Below, piece by piece: positions 53,445 to 63,900 of a DNA stretch of 64,000 nt; position 1 is the first letter of the stretch, and every line of letters begins with the position of its first letter. The stretch is taken from NCBI GenBank assembly GCA_016936255.1, contig JAFGYE010000066.1, forward strand, positions 62,001 to 126,000. Reading direction: 5' to 3'. Both the position numbers and the translations under genes were made by a program. Below the pieces are notes generated by a model. That model ran no database searches and was not told where the DNA came from. It saw only the letters and a program-made list of their open reading frames with translations. This DNA is from Marinifilaceae bacterium (GTDB lineage: Bacteria; Bacteroidota; Bacteroidia; Bacteroidales; Marinifilaceae).

Positions 53445-53904
53445 GCTAAGTCATTTTTAATTTCAAAATTATAGTGCAAACATGTAGATCGTATTTTTAA
53501 AAAGTAAATAAAATTAAGAAAAGTAAAATACAAGAAAGTCACATTGATAATCTGAACTGCACCCCAAAAGTTAGACACAACATTTGGGGTGCAGTTCAAA
53601 AGCCCGTTGGGGTTCTTTTTATTCATAATACGACACTGTTTCTCAAACAGTAAATTATTATTTATAAAGATACTATTCTGCAAGTACCTTAATCGAGAGT
53701 CCTGCAAATTTCTGATATGGCTGGAAAAATGAGAGTGATAAGCTATTAAGGGTTTTGGTGATTAAAATGCAAAAGCCTGCTAAAGAGTAAATGTGAGAGA
53801 TAATTAGTTTCATTTGTGAAGTTCACGGATAGGGATTCTAACATCATGGTATTTCACTTTAAAATCCTCATTCTTTTGTAAATTGGTAAGAAGATTCATG
53901 AGCC
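53445..53904. other. Gap of 460 bases before the Mut7-C gene
   Basis: It holds the IS-end-like palindrome at 53553-53598 and no credible gene; one minus-strand frame runs through that palindrome and was rejected. Confidence 0.5.
53553..53598. repeat. IS3-like terminal repeats joined end to end
   Basis: TGAACTGCACCCCAAA (53553-53568) and TTTGGGGTGCAGTTCA (53583-53598) are perfect 16-base inverted arms. The word TGnACTGnnCCCC followed by AAAGTTAGACA is like the terminal repeats of IS3-family elements. Only 14 bases separate the arms, so any transposase has been lost, or it is a MITE-like remnant. Confidence 0.5.
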
Positions 53905-54666
53905 ATGATTTTAGAGAATAATACCAAGAAATGCTTCATTTTTCGCTTTTATGCAGAGTTGAATGATTTCCTTCCCGAACACAGGAAGCAAAAGTCTTTT
54001 GTGGAATACTTCAAAACTCCTATCACTCTTAATGATGTATTGGTTTCGCTGGGAATTCCTTTTTCGGAAGTTGATCTTGTTTTGGTAAATGGCATTTCGG
54101 TACAAATGAATCACAAACTAAAAGAGAATGACCGGATTGCTGTTTATCCCAAATTTGAGAGTCTGGATATTACTTCAGTAACAAACTTGAGGGAGAAACC
54201 CTTGCGGGACACTAAATTTATTTTGGATTGCCATTTGGGTAAGTTGGCCAAATACTTGCGCATGTTAGGCTTCGATTCATTCTATCAAAATCAGATAGGC
54301 GATGAGGAGATTATTGAGATTGCAGCCAAAGAGGGGAGAGTTATTCTTACCCGCGATAAGTTGTTGTTAAAATCGATTAAAATTACACATGGCTATTTTG
54401 TGCGTGCTATTACAAAACATGAACAATTGAAAGAGGTGGTTCGAAAGTTCGACTTGTACAAGCAGTTTGAATCCTTTACCCGCTGCATGAGTTGCAACGA
54501 AAAACTAAAGACCATTGATAAAGTGTCAATCATTGGTCGAATTGGGCCTGATATTGCCCGAACATTCAATCAATTCTATCACTGCCCAAATTGTGACAAA
54601 ATTTACTGGCAAGGATCGCATTTTAAGAGGATGGAAGGCTTTATCAGGGAACTGGTGAAAGAATAG
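53905..54666 (+). CDS. Mut7-C RNase with N-terminal ubiquitin-like domain
   Basis: 253 residues. Residues about 10-95 are a ThiS/MoaD-like ubiquitin fold (LVNGISVQMNHKLKENDRIA). From about 105 the PIN-type Mut7-C domain follows: FILDCHLGKLAKYLRMLGFD with the first acidic residue, then VILTRDKLLL, and a zinc ribbon with CMSCNE and CPNCDKIYWQGSH. Known proteins of this build are predicted RNases; substrate unknown. The start ATG gives the full ubiquitin-like domain. Confidence 0.9.
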   Translation: MILENNTKKCFIFRFYAELNDFLPEHRKQKSFVEYFKTPITLNDVLVSLGIPFSEVDLVLVNGISVQMNHKLKENDRIAVYPKFESLDITSVTNLREKPLRDTKFILDCHLGKLAKYLRMLGFDSFYQNQIGDEEIIEIAAKEGRVILTRDKLLLKSIKITHGYFVRAITKHEQLKEVVRKFDLYKQFESFTRCMSCNEKLKTIDKVSIIGRIGPDIARTFNQFYHCPNCDKIYWQGSHFKRMEGFIRELVKE

Positions 54667-54915
54667 AACAAAGACTTATTGTCTAACGTAAGCTCATTTG
54701 TGAAGTGAATGGAGGAGTTATGTTTGATTAAAAAATAAATTGTGAATTGAGCTTAACTCATGTTTTTAACAAACTTTAAGTCTCTGTTTTATCATATTTT
54801 GATTTTAAGATGATTGATAGTGGCTTATTTTTTTATATTTGTTAGACCTAATATTGAATATATCTGCAATGATATTTCATTGATTCTATAAATATTTAAT
54901 TTAAAATTTAAGCAT

Positions 54916-55278
54916 ATGTTCTTTTTTAAAAATAACGATAACGGCCCTAAAACAAGTTACACAGCTACTGAGTTAATGAACGAGATGGAGAAGCGAAATG
55001 ATATTTTGCTGATTGATGTTCGTGAGCCTCATGAATTGGCGAAAGATGGGATTAAAAATGCCATGCACATTCCCGTAAATCAAATACCCGATAAGCTTCC
55101 TCTTTTGCCAAAGGATAAGGACATGGTGATTTTTTGTCATGTAGGGTTTAGAAGCAAGCAAGTAAGAAATTACCTGCATAAATTGGGCTATCACAGAGCT
55201 TCGCATTTAAAAGGCGGATTGAACAGTTGGAATAAAGAGCTGAAACAGAAAGTCAGTCAACTTACTGATATTGAATAG
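54916..55278 (+). CDS. Rhodanese-like sulfurtransferase
   Basis: A 120-residue single rhodanese domain with LLIDVREPHELAKDGI and active loop FCHVGFRSKQV (Cys74). It likely transfers sulfane sulfur in the cytosol; no signal peptide. It has its own terminator. Confidence 0.9.
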   Translation: MFFFKNNDNGPKTSYTATELMNEMEKRNDILLIDVREPHELAKDGIKNAMHIPVNQIPDKLPLLPKDKDMVIFCHVGFRSKQVRNYLHKLGYHRASHLKGGLNSWNKELKQKVSQLTDIE

Positions 55279-55302
55279 TTTGCAGATATGAAATAGAAAA
55301 GG

Positions 55303-55333
55303 CTCAATAATTTAGGTTATTGAGTTTTTTTTT
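55303..55333 (+). terminator. Terminator of the rhodanese gene
   Basis: CTCAATAA-N6-TTATTGAG, then nine T. Confidence 0.9.
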
Positions 55334-55371
55334 GTTCTTAGTGAATTCCGTAGTTTACCTTTGTGGGTATC

Positions 55372-56073
55372 CTATACAAATCGTTCCCGCTTTTGCATGT
55401 TAATTAAACTCCATAAAATTGATATGACCGAACCAATTACCAGCATCATTCGGTTTTGAGAAAGCACGTTTTGCCATATGCTGTAACTCATATCTCCAGG
55501 AACATTAAATGGGTTTAGGAAAATATTCCATTTGCTTGATCCGAGAGGTTCTGCAAGGATTAAAAAGACGAGGCCGATAATTACCATAACAACCGCAGCT
55601 CCACTCGCATTTTTGAGTAGAGTGGCCAGCAGAAATGCCAGACTGGCTAAGAACAGCAGACAATACATCAGTTGGTAAACCATATAAAAAACGGATATAC
55701 GGATAATTGCAAATACCGTTATCCACGACATCAAACACATCATTAAGAGCAAAAGTAATACGCTAAGTGCAAAACGTATCAAGTACACTTTATATCTGTA
55801 ATTGGGTATTCCAAATAGGATTTCGAGCATTCGGGTATCTTTATCGCTTTGTATGTTGTAGATAACAGGGTAGAATAAGATCAGGATTCCCGGAAATATC
55901 AAACTTCCATAAATATCTGCTTCATCGGGACTCGAATCAGTAAACAACATGATACCGGTTACCATCAGGAAAAAGGCGAAAGCTGCAATCAGAAAATAGA
56001 TAAATTTATTCGCAAATATAATCTTGATGTTGTAGCGAATAAAATTGGCTGTGAGTATCAGTTTTTCTTTCAT
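55372..56073 (-). CDS. ABC-2-type transporter permease
   Basis: 233 residues from MKEKLILTANFIRYN (an upstream in-frame ATG adds ten). Six hydrophobic segments. The pattern YNIQSDKDTRMLEILFGIPN after the second segment is typical of ABC-2 permeases. It is 96 bases downstream of the RND-ABC fusion, whose C-terminal ATPase is the obvious energy source; no other ATPase is near. Confidence 0.88.
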   Translation of the reverse strand: MKEKLILTANFIRYNIKIIFANKFIYFLIAAFAFFLMVTGIMLFTDSSPDEADIYGSLIFPGILILFYPVIYNIQSDKDTRMLEILFGIPNYRYKVYLIRFALSVLLLLLMMCLMSWITVFAIIRISVFYMVYQLMYCLLFLASLAFLLATLLKNASGAAVVMVIIGLVFLILAEPLGSSKWNIFLNPFNVPGDMSYSIWQNVLSQNRMMLVIGSVISILWSLINMQKRERFV

Positions 56074-56169
56074 ATGATTATTGTTTTTTACCGTAAAGTG
56101 CACCTTCTATTTTCTTTGTGATCTTCGTGGTTAAATCTTTTTTATTTATTCCTTCATTTCCCTTTTGGG

Positions 56170-59100
56170 TTAATCCCTTTCTTCCTTTTCGTTCAGCAAA
56201 CACAAATAAGCATCTTCTAAATTTGCTTTTGTATTTACAGCTCCGTAACCCGGATTTTCATCGGCCAAACAGCGAACCCGAATCTGATCTTTGTCGCGCA
56301 TGTGATGAATAATAACATGTTTGGTTTTTAAATCTTCAAACTCTTCGGTTGATACCGTCAGCATCCACACTTTTTTGTCGGCGATGCCTGCCATGTGAAT
56401 CGGTTCACCCAAATATTTTAGTTCTCCTTTTTTCATCACAGCAACCCGGTTACACGAACTGGCTACATCTTCGATAATGTGGGTTGAGAAAATTACGATT
56501 CTGTCCTGACTTAGTTCTACCAACAAGTTTCTGAATCGAATTCGCTCGCGCGGATCAAGTCCGGCTGTAGGCTCATCAACCACCAAAATTCTTGGTAGGT
56601 GAAGAAGAATCTGAGCAATGCCGATTCGTTGTTTCATGCCTCCCGAAAAGGAACCGATCTTATTGTCTTTCTGATCGATCATATGAACAGCTCTAAGAAC
56701 ATATTCCACACGTTCCATTCGTTCGGTATTGTTAGTTAGTTTTTTCAGAATTCCCATGTAGTTCAGGAAATCCCATGCGCTCATGTTTTCGTACATGCCG
56801 AATTCCTGAGGAAGATAACCGATTAATCCCTGCAGTTCTTCACGCTTTTCGCGAACATCTATGCCGTTAATGGTTATTTGCCCGTAACTTTGTTCCAGAA
56901 TTCCGCAAATAATTCTCATCAGGGTTGATTTGCCGGCACCATTGGGTCCCAGCAATCCGAACATCCCGTTTTTAATATCAAAGGAAACACTTTTAACGGC
57001 TTTAAACGGAACTTTCTTTTTCCCGATGATTGGGATGATTAAAACAAAGCGGTAGAAGAATTTGCGGATGCCGCTAAATCGGCCTTTCACCCGGTTGATG
57101 TTTATTTTTTCATGATAAATTTTATCAGAAGACACTTTGATCAGTAAAGCCAAATACCAGAAAAAGGCCAAAGGAGCAATGAGTCCGATTAGTTCGTATT
57201 GCTGATAAAAATATACGAACACAGGTACCGGGAACAACCAGTATATGATTTTATGCAGTGCATAAATAAATCGGGGTATCCATTTTTTACTGCTTTCTTT
57301 TTTTAGATGATTACGGTATTCCATAACGGGAGCCATAAAATTCAAAATCAGAATTTGGAATAGTATGGACAAGCCAAGTAACCAGTATTTGTTTTCGAGA
57401 TGGATGTAAATGAAAAAGAACAGGAACGCAAGCAAAGGCAATTGCCAGATTAAGGTGACAAAATCGCGGATAGATGAATAGGATTCCTTTAAACCCAATC
57501 GCTCTCTAATTTTAAGTCCCGATTTCCATTCCCTGATAAACCGACCATCCCATTCGTAAATTTTTACCAAATTTCTAATTTCGATGTGTAAAGCGTCATC
57601 AGGAGCAATTAGTTTTTCGTTGGCTTTTCTTAAACTGGCCTGAATAAAATAGATGCATGCCGGTACCGATAACAGCAAAATCAGGAATGTGATGATCTGC
57701 CAAATTTTGCTGTCTACTTCTACGTAAATGAAGTAGGTTCCTATCATCCAAATAGCAATTTGAATAGCTTTTACCCAAACAGGCTGATTTTGTATCCAGT
57801 TTAAGCTGGTTCGCAATCCGGCATATAGTGTTGGAATAAAAACCAAGGTAAGAATTGTACTGAGGCTTAGCCCGCCAATTACGGTTATGGCGAAAGGAAC
57901 ACCAATAGTTGTTACATATTCGGCACGACCAAGAGCAAGTGGCATTAAGGCAATAATGGTAGTGATAGCTGTAATCAGGATAGGGCGGATACGTGCCAGG
58001 CCGGCCATAATAAGAGCTCTGGATTCTCTGTAGCCGCGTTTTTGCAATACGTTTGAATAATCGATCATGATAATTCCGTTGTTCACAACAATACCCAGCA
58101 GAATAATTAGTCCGGTAAATACATTGGCGTTCATTAGAGAGGTTCCGGTAAGGATCAATGCAATCAGCGATCCGATTGCAGCCATAGGAATGGAAAACAT
58201 CATCACAATGGGCATGGTGAACGATTCAAAAACCGAAGCCAGAATCATAAATATCAGAATGATGGCCATCAGAAACAGAAAGCCAAATTCAGCCAGATTG
58301 TCTTCTTCATGAACAATTTCCAGTGCTATTCCTGATGGAATATTCATTCGTTCAACCAGTTCATCAACTTCTACCCTCGATGCAGTTAAGAGGTCTTTCT
58401 CATCGTTCACTTCATCAATAAACTGATATTCAACTTCGAGTTGTTTTTCCTGATTCGTTCTTTTGATCGTTGATAATCCGTCGGTGAAATTTAGATTGCT
58501 GATGTTTTGCAATTCGAATTCAGCGCCTTGTGTACCTCTTACGGTAAGCTTACGCAGATCTTTTGCATCTCTTGTTTGCTGCTCGGTATTGTCACCAAGT
58601 GTTTTAATAATAATATCGTACTCTTCGGTGCCTTGTTTGAACTTTACACCACTCGAAAATTCTTTCTGAAAGGAATTTAATTCCGACAATACCGATGTAA
58701 CAGGAATATCGTATACTGCCATGATTTGTTTGTCTAATTCCATGACCATTTCGGGACGTTTGGCAGGAATTCGAACCGATATATTTTTAATGGAAGTCAA
58801 TTGATTTAGGTAGTATTCCAAATCTTCCGATACGTCGAGCATCTTATTAAAATCCTGACCTTTAATAATCAGTTTTTCTTTTTGACTGCCCATGCCCAAC
58901 ATTTCCATAAATGGATTGTCGCCGCCAAAACCTCCGCCACCGCCAAAACGACGACCTGTAGCCGGAGGATCCCAGCTGAAAGATGCACGTGGCAAATCAT
59001 CCAAACGTTCCAGAATATTTTTCTTAATGCCGGGAATGGAAAGGTTTTGCTTCTCGCGATAATCGTCAATTAATGTGATTGTTAAAACAGCTTCTTCTTC

Positions 59101-60897
59101 ATAAACCTGACTGGTGATGTCTTTTTTCTCCTGAACAGAATCAAGTTTTTGCTCTACTTCCCGAATGAATAAATCGGTGTTTTCGAGAGTGGTTCCGCCG
59201 GGAAGTGTTACATAAAGATTCAAATCTTTCGTTTCAGTTTCTTCTGTCGAAATCATGCTTAGCCCCAAACTAATCAGTAAGGTGACAAAAAACAGTCCTA
59301 AGGCGCCAAGAATAGTTCTTCCCGGATACCGCATACACGATTTCAGCGTTACCAGATAAATCTGCACCAATCGGTTGTGGAGCGAAATGTTTTGGAAATT
59401 AACGGCACGGGCGGCATTTTTTCGTTTCAGAAAAGTGTGGGTAATCATGGGAATTAAAAGCAGGGCAACAACGAGCGATACCAGCAAGGTAGAGATGATG
59501 GAAACACCAATGTGCTTGCCCAATAATCCGATAAAGAAATTGGATGTAAACAGAAAAGGCAGGAATACGGTGATTGTTGTTAGTGTGGCAGCAAAAATGG
59601 ATCGCCATACTTCTTTGGTTCCCTGAATAACTGCCGTGTCCGGATCTTTCTTTTGGGCGGCCAGACGGTAAATATTTTCGAGCACCACAATGCTGTTATC
59701 GAGAAGCATCCCAATGGCAAGTGCCATCCCCAAAAGGGTGAGTGTGTTGATGCTGATATCGTAAGCATAGAAAAAATTGAACGCTGTGTAAACCGAAATG
59801 GGTATTGCCAGTGCAATTGCGGTGACCAAACGAAGGTTTTTCAGGAATATCCAGAGAACGAAAATTGCCAGAAGGCCTCCAATTAATGCCAGTTCAATAA
59901 TTAAATCGATATTGGTTTTCATGGTTTCGGCAGTGTTGGTTTGCACCACCACAGCAATATCTTTGCTTGCCAGTTCCTGATTGATTTCTTCAATTTTCGC
60001 AATTACATTGTCGGCCAGTTCAATGATGTTCGATTGAGAATCGCGGGTTAACTGAAGGGTTACTGCTTCTTTTCCGTTTACACGGCTGTATGAGGTTTCT
60101 TCCTTTACTCCAAAACGAATGCTTGCGATATCTTTCAGTTTTATATTGTCTGTGCCTGCTTCTTTAACAACAAGCTCGTTTAATTCTGAGATATCAGTAA
60201 ATTCGGAGACAATATTCACAAAGTGCATTTTGTTATTTTCAATCACTTTCCCGGCAAAACTTCGCATGTTGCTGTTCTTGCTTAGAACGGAACGAACATC
60301 CGACGGACTGATGCCATAACTCTTGCAAACATCATCTCTTAGCAGAATATCAATGGATTTTTCGCGCCCGCCAAAAAGAGCCACATTGGCTATGCCATCG
60401 ATATTTTTAATTTTATCGACGATTTCATTCTCAGTAATTTGCCGAACCCGGTCAACACCTCCACTTCCACGAACCTGAATATTCATGAACATGTTGTTGA
60501 GTTGTTCCATATCGAATTTAAATACCTGAACCCTGAACTCTTTTGGAAGATCTTTTTTCTTTTCTTCTACTTTTTCAGCAAGTTTTAAATAAGCATATTT
60601 AAGATTGGTTCCCTGTTCGAATGAAATTTCAATACTTCCTCGTTGCTGTCCGGCAGTAGAGACAATCTTTTCAACGCCTTCCATTCCTCCTGCAATTCCT
60701 TCCAGAGGAATGATTGCTTCACTTTCCATATAGCGGGGATCTACTTCTATAGTAGTTCCTACCTCTACAAACAACATAGGAAGCTGTGCATTTGGAATCA
60801 GTTCAACCGGCAATTGTTTGTAGGAAAAAAATCCCAACATGCTAAGTCCGGTGAAGAGCATTGCTATTAAAACCTTTCTTTTTATAATGAAGTTCAT
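56170..60897 (-). CDS. RND efflux permease fused to an ABC ATPase
   Basis: 1575 residues. Residues about 1-1030 are a HAE1-type RND pump: PVELIPNAQLPMLFVEV, the TM4 motif GMALAIGMLLDNSIVVLENI, two large periplasmic loops and 12 membrane helices. About 1030-1280 add further membrane helices and loops. From about 1290 comes a complete ABC ATPase: LLGPNGAGKST (Lys1323), YLPQEFGMYENM (Q-loop), SFSGGMKQRIGIAQ signature, ILVVDEPTAGLDP Walker B, FSTHI switch. The reading frame is unbroken across the join. The ABC-2 permease gene follows; a second RND gene precedes it by 73 bases. Confidence 0.9.
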   Translation of the reverse strand: MNFIIKRKVLIAMLFTGLSMLGFFSYKQLPVELIPNAQLPMLFVEVGTTIEVDPRYMESEAIIPLEGIAGGMEGVEKIVSTAGQQRGSIEISFEQGTNLKYAYLKLAEKVEEKKKDLPKEFRVQVFKFDMEQLNNMFMNIQVRGSGGVDRVRQITENEIVDKIKNIDGIANVALFGGREKSIDILLRDDVCKSYGISPSDVRSVLSKNSNMRSFAGKVIENNKMHFVNIVSEFTDISELNELVVKEAGTDNIKLKDIASIRFGVKEETSYSRVNGKEAVTLQLTRDSQSNIIELADNVIAKIEEINQELASKDIAVVVQTNTAETMKTNIDLIIELALIGGLLAIFVLWIFLKNLRLVTAIALAIPISVYTAFNFFYAYDISINTLTLLGMALAIGMLLDNSIVVLENIYRLAAQKKDPDTAVIQGTKEVWRSIFAATLTTITVFLPFLFTSNFFIGLLGKHIGVSIISTLLVSLVVALLLIPMITHTFLKRKNAARAVNFQNISLHNRLVQIYLVTLKSCMRYPGRTILGALGLFFVTLLISLGLSMISTEETETKDLNLYVTLPGGTTLENTDLFIREVEQKLDSVQEKKDITSQVYEEEAVLTITLIDDYREKQNLSIPGIKKNILERLDDLPRASFSWDPPATGRRFGGGGGFGGDNPFMEMLGMGSQKEKLIIKGQDFNKMLDVSEDLEYYLNQLTSIKNISVRIPAKRPEMVMELDKQIMAVYDIPVTSVLSELNSFQKEFSSGVKFKQGTEEYDIIIKTLGDNTEQQTRDAKDLRKLTVRGTQGAEFELQNISNLNFTDGLSTIKRTNQEKQLEVEYQFIDEVNDEKDLLTASRVEVDELVERMNIPSGIALEIVHEEDNLAEFGFLFLMAIILIFMILASVFESFTMPIVMMFSIPMAAIGSLIALILTGTSLMNANVFTGLIILLGIVVNNGIIMIDYSNVLQKRGYRESRALIMAGLARIRPILITAITTIIALMPLALGRAEYVTTIGVPFAITVIGGLSLSTILTLVFIPTLYAGLRTSLNWIQNQPVWVKAIQIAIWMIGTYFIYVEVDSKIWQIITFLILLLSVPACIYFIQASLRKANEKLIAPDDALHIEIRNLVKIYEWDGRFIREWKSGLKIRERLGLKESYSSIRDFVTLIWQLPLLAFLFFFIYIHLENKYWLLGLSILFQILILNFMAPVMEYRNHLKKESSKKWIPRFIYALHKIIYWLFPVPVFVYFYQQYELIGLIAPLAFFWYLALLIKVSSDKIYHEKININRVKGRFSGIRKFFYRFVLIIPIIGKKKVPFKAVKSVSFDIKNGMFGLLGPNGAGKSTLMRIICGILEQSYGQITINGIDVREKREELQGLIGYLPQEFGMYENMSAWDFLNYMGILKKLTNNTERMERVEYVLRAVHMIDQKDNKIGSFSGGMKQRIGIAQILLHLPRILVVDEPTAGLDPRERIRFRNLLVELSQDRIVIFSTHIIEDVASSCNRVAVMKKGELKYLGEPIHMAGIADKKVWMLTVSTEEFEDLKTKHVIIHHMRDKDQIRVRCLADENPGYGAVNTKANLEDAYLCLLNEKEERD

Positions 60898-60970
60898 ATA
60901 ATCTAAGCTTAATTAGCTGTTAGCTTGTTCCTGTTTATTGATGTTCTGTCAGATTATTATTTAAATCTGT

Positions 60971-63900
60971 TTATTTCACTGTATTGTTTGATGTTCTATT
61001 TTCGGATTTTGAAAAATAGCTTTGCATACTATCGAAAATATAGTACACACAAGGAATAACGACCAGTGTTAGCAGGGTTGAGGTGATCAAACCTGCAATT
61101 ACAGCTATTGCCATTGGCGCCCGTAAAGCGGCACTTTCACCAAATCCAATGGTTAGTGGAAGTAGGGCTAAGATGGTTGTGATACTGGTCATTACAATTG
61201 GGCGAATTCTGTTTTCACCGGCCATAATTATCGAATCACGTAAGGAATTTCCCTGCTCTTTAAATTGATTAATGGCATCAACCAGAATAATAGAATCGTT
61301 CACCGCTATTCCTCCAAGCATAATAATACCGATGTAGGCCATGATGTTCATAGGCATGCCCAAAAGGAAAAATGCCCAAATGGCACCAACTCCAGCCAAT
61401 GGAATCGTGAGCAGAATGGTGAAAGGGTGAATGAGTGATTCGAATTGAGAAGCCAGAACCATATATACCAATATGATTGAAAGGATCAAAGCAAAGCTTA
61501 AATTGGAAAGTGCTTCCTGGCGTTTCTGCTCTTCGCCAATCAGATTTACCTGATAGCCCTGCGGTAATTCAATAGTTGCGAGTTTGGTGTTTATTTTATC
61601 GACTACCTGATCGAAAGCAACTTCTCCGCGAATATCGGCATTGATCTTTCCAATTCTTGTCTGATTTCTTCTTAACATTTGTTTCGGAGAAGAGGATTTT
61701 TCGATGTGCGCTACTTCATAGAGTGGTATTTCCTGATCTCCGCTTTTTAGCAGAAGCGTATTTAATTCGGACAGACTCGTTTCAGGCATCTGAATGGTAA
61801 TGTCATTCATTTCTCCACCTTGTTCGAATTTGCCTGCATTTTTCCCCATCAAAATATCTTGCAGCTGACTGGCAATACCTTCTGTACTTAAATTAAACAG
61901 ACCTGCCTTGTAGCGATCAATCACGACATTTACTTCCGGAGCTCCTTCTTCAATATTGGTTGTTATATTTGTCAAATCGGGAACTTCAGTCAGAAGTTCC
62001 TTAATTTCGGCAGAAAGCTGTTCCAGAACTTTCATTTCCTTGCCTTTCACTTCAACTTCAATGGGAGCGCTTTCTGTTCCAATGGTCGATTGTAAAGCTG
62101 TTTCATCATGGATAATGGATATTTCCGCATCGGGAATATCACCAACCAATTGACTTACGTTTTCGAGTATTGCTTCCGATTGAGCAGTGTATTCGCTTTT
62201 TAAACGAATTTTTATGCTGGCGGTATTTTCATTTTGAAATACGGCTTTGTCGGCAGCAGAACTGCTTCCCGGACCAATTTGAGTGTATACAGTTTCGAAA
62301 TAATCTCCCATAGATTGTTTCAGCATGGATTCGATGGCTTCAACTGTTTGAGAGGTTCTTTCCAGTTGAGTTCCTTCTTTCAATTGAATATCCAGACTGA
62401 ATTCGCCGACTCCGCTTTTGGGTAAGTATTCATTTCCAACATAGGGCAAAATAAGTCCTGTCAGTACAATTAATAAACTTGCGGATCCAATTATCAGGCT
62501 TCGTTTGTTTAGTAAATTGGCCAGTAAAGTTCCGTACCAGCCTATTTTAACCGATTTGAATTTTACATTTTTTCCTTTTCCCTTGTAGGCATAATGAAAC
62601 ATCATGGGAATCATTAAAATTGCAACAAAAAGAGAGGCTATCAGCGAAAAAGCAACCGTCCAGGCCTGATCTTTAAAAAGTGCGCCGGATGCTCCGTGCA
62701 TATACACAATAGGAAGAAACACAACAATTGTGGTAAGAGTAGAAGCTACAATTGCACCTCCAACTTCCGAAGTTCCTTCTATGGCGGCATCTTTCACCGA
62801 GAGCCCAAGCTCCATTTTCCGAAAGATATTTTCGATTACTACAATGGCATTGTCGACCAACATTCCGGCTCCTAATGCCAAACCGCCCAGTGTCATTACA
62901 TTCAAACTTAATCCATTAAAATACATTAGATTAAAGGTGGCGATGATGGAGACAGGAATCGCAAAACTTACAATTGCGGTCACCTTTATTCTTCGCAAAA
63001 AGACAAAAAGAACCAAAATGGCAATGAGGACACCAATTAAAGCGGTTTCTTCTACTTCATCAATTGCTTTTTGAATGAACTGACCTTGGTTTTGAACCAC
63101 GATAAACTGATATCCGGGCAAGGCTTTACGGATAGAAACCATCGTTTTTTCGAAATCTTCAACTGCCTGAACTGTATTCGATCCCGTTTCTTTGTAAATG
63201 GATAAACCGATGCATCTTTGGCCATTGATACGGACAATATTTTGTGCTTTTTTTGCCACAAAACTTACTTTAGCTACGTCTTTTAAAAGAATTGGGACTT
63301 TGTCTTTCACCAAAACCTGAGTGCCTGTATTTACAGGAGCAGACGATGAGGCCGAGGATTGTTTGGTTCCGACAATTATATTTTCGATTTCCTGAATGTT
63401 TCGGATTAAACCGGCACCTTTAATAATGTACTTGGTTCCCATCTCAACAATGCTTCCACCTGAAACATTTTGGTTCAGACTTTTTATTTTCTGTACAATC
63501 TGATCGATGGTTATTTTGTGGGCATCCAAAAGGTATTGGCTGGTTTCGATGCGCACTTCCTTTTCCTGTGTTCCGGTCAATTCTACCTCAGCGATTCCTT
63601 CCAAACGAATCAATTCGTTACGGATGTAATTTTCACCCACTTTTCGCAACTCATCCATGTCTTTAATTTCCGGATGAAGCATTCCGATAATTAGAATGGG
63701 TGATGCATTGGGATCGTGTTGTGTAATGGTAAATTCATCAATTTCGGCATCCTGACTGTAGGCTGTTAATGCTTTTTGTAATTCCAAAAAAGCTTCATCC
63801 ATATCACTCCCCCAGGAATATTCCACGGTTACCCGAGCCGAACCAACCATACAAACCGACGAAACCTGACTTACGCCTTTTTGTCGAATGGATTGTGCTT

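Noticed and set aside
53441-53707. A minus-strand frame of 88 codons
   Set aside because: It spans the IS-end palindrome and has no ordered composition.
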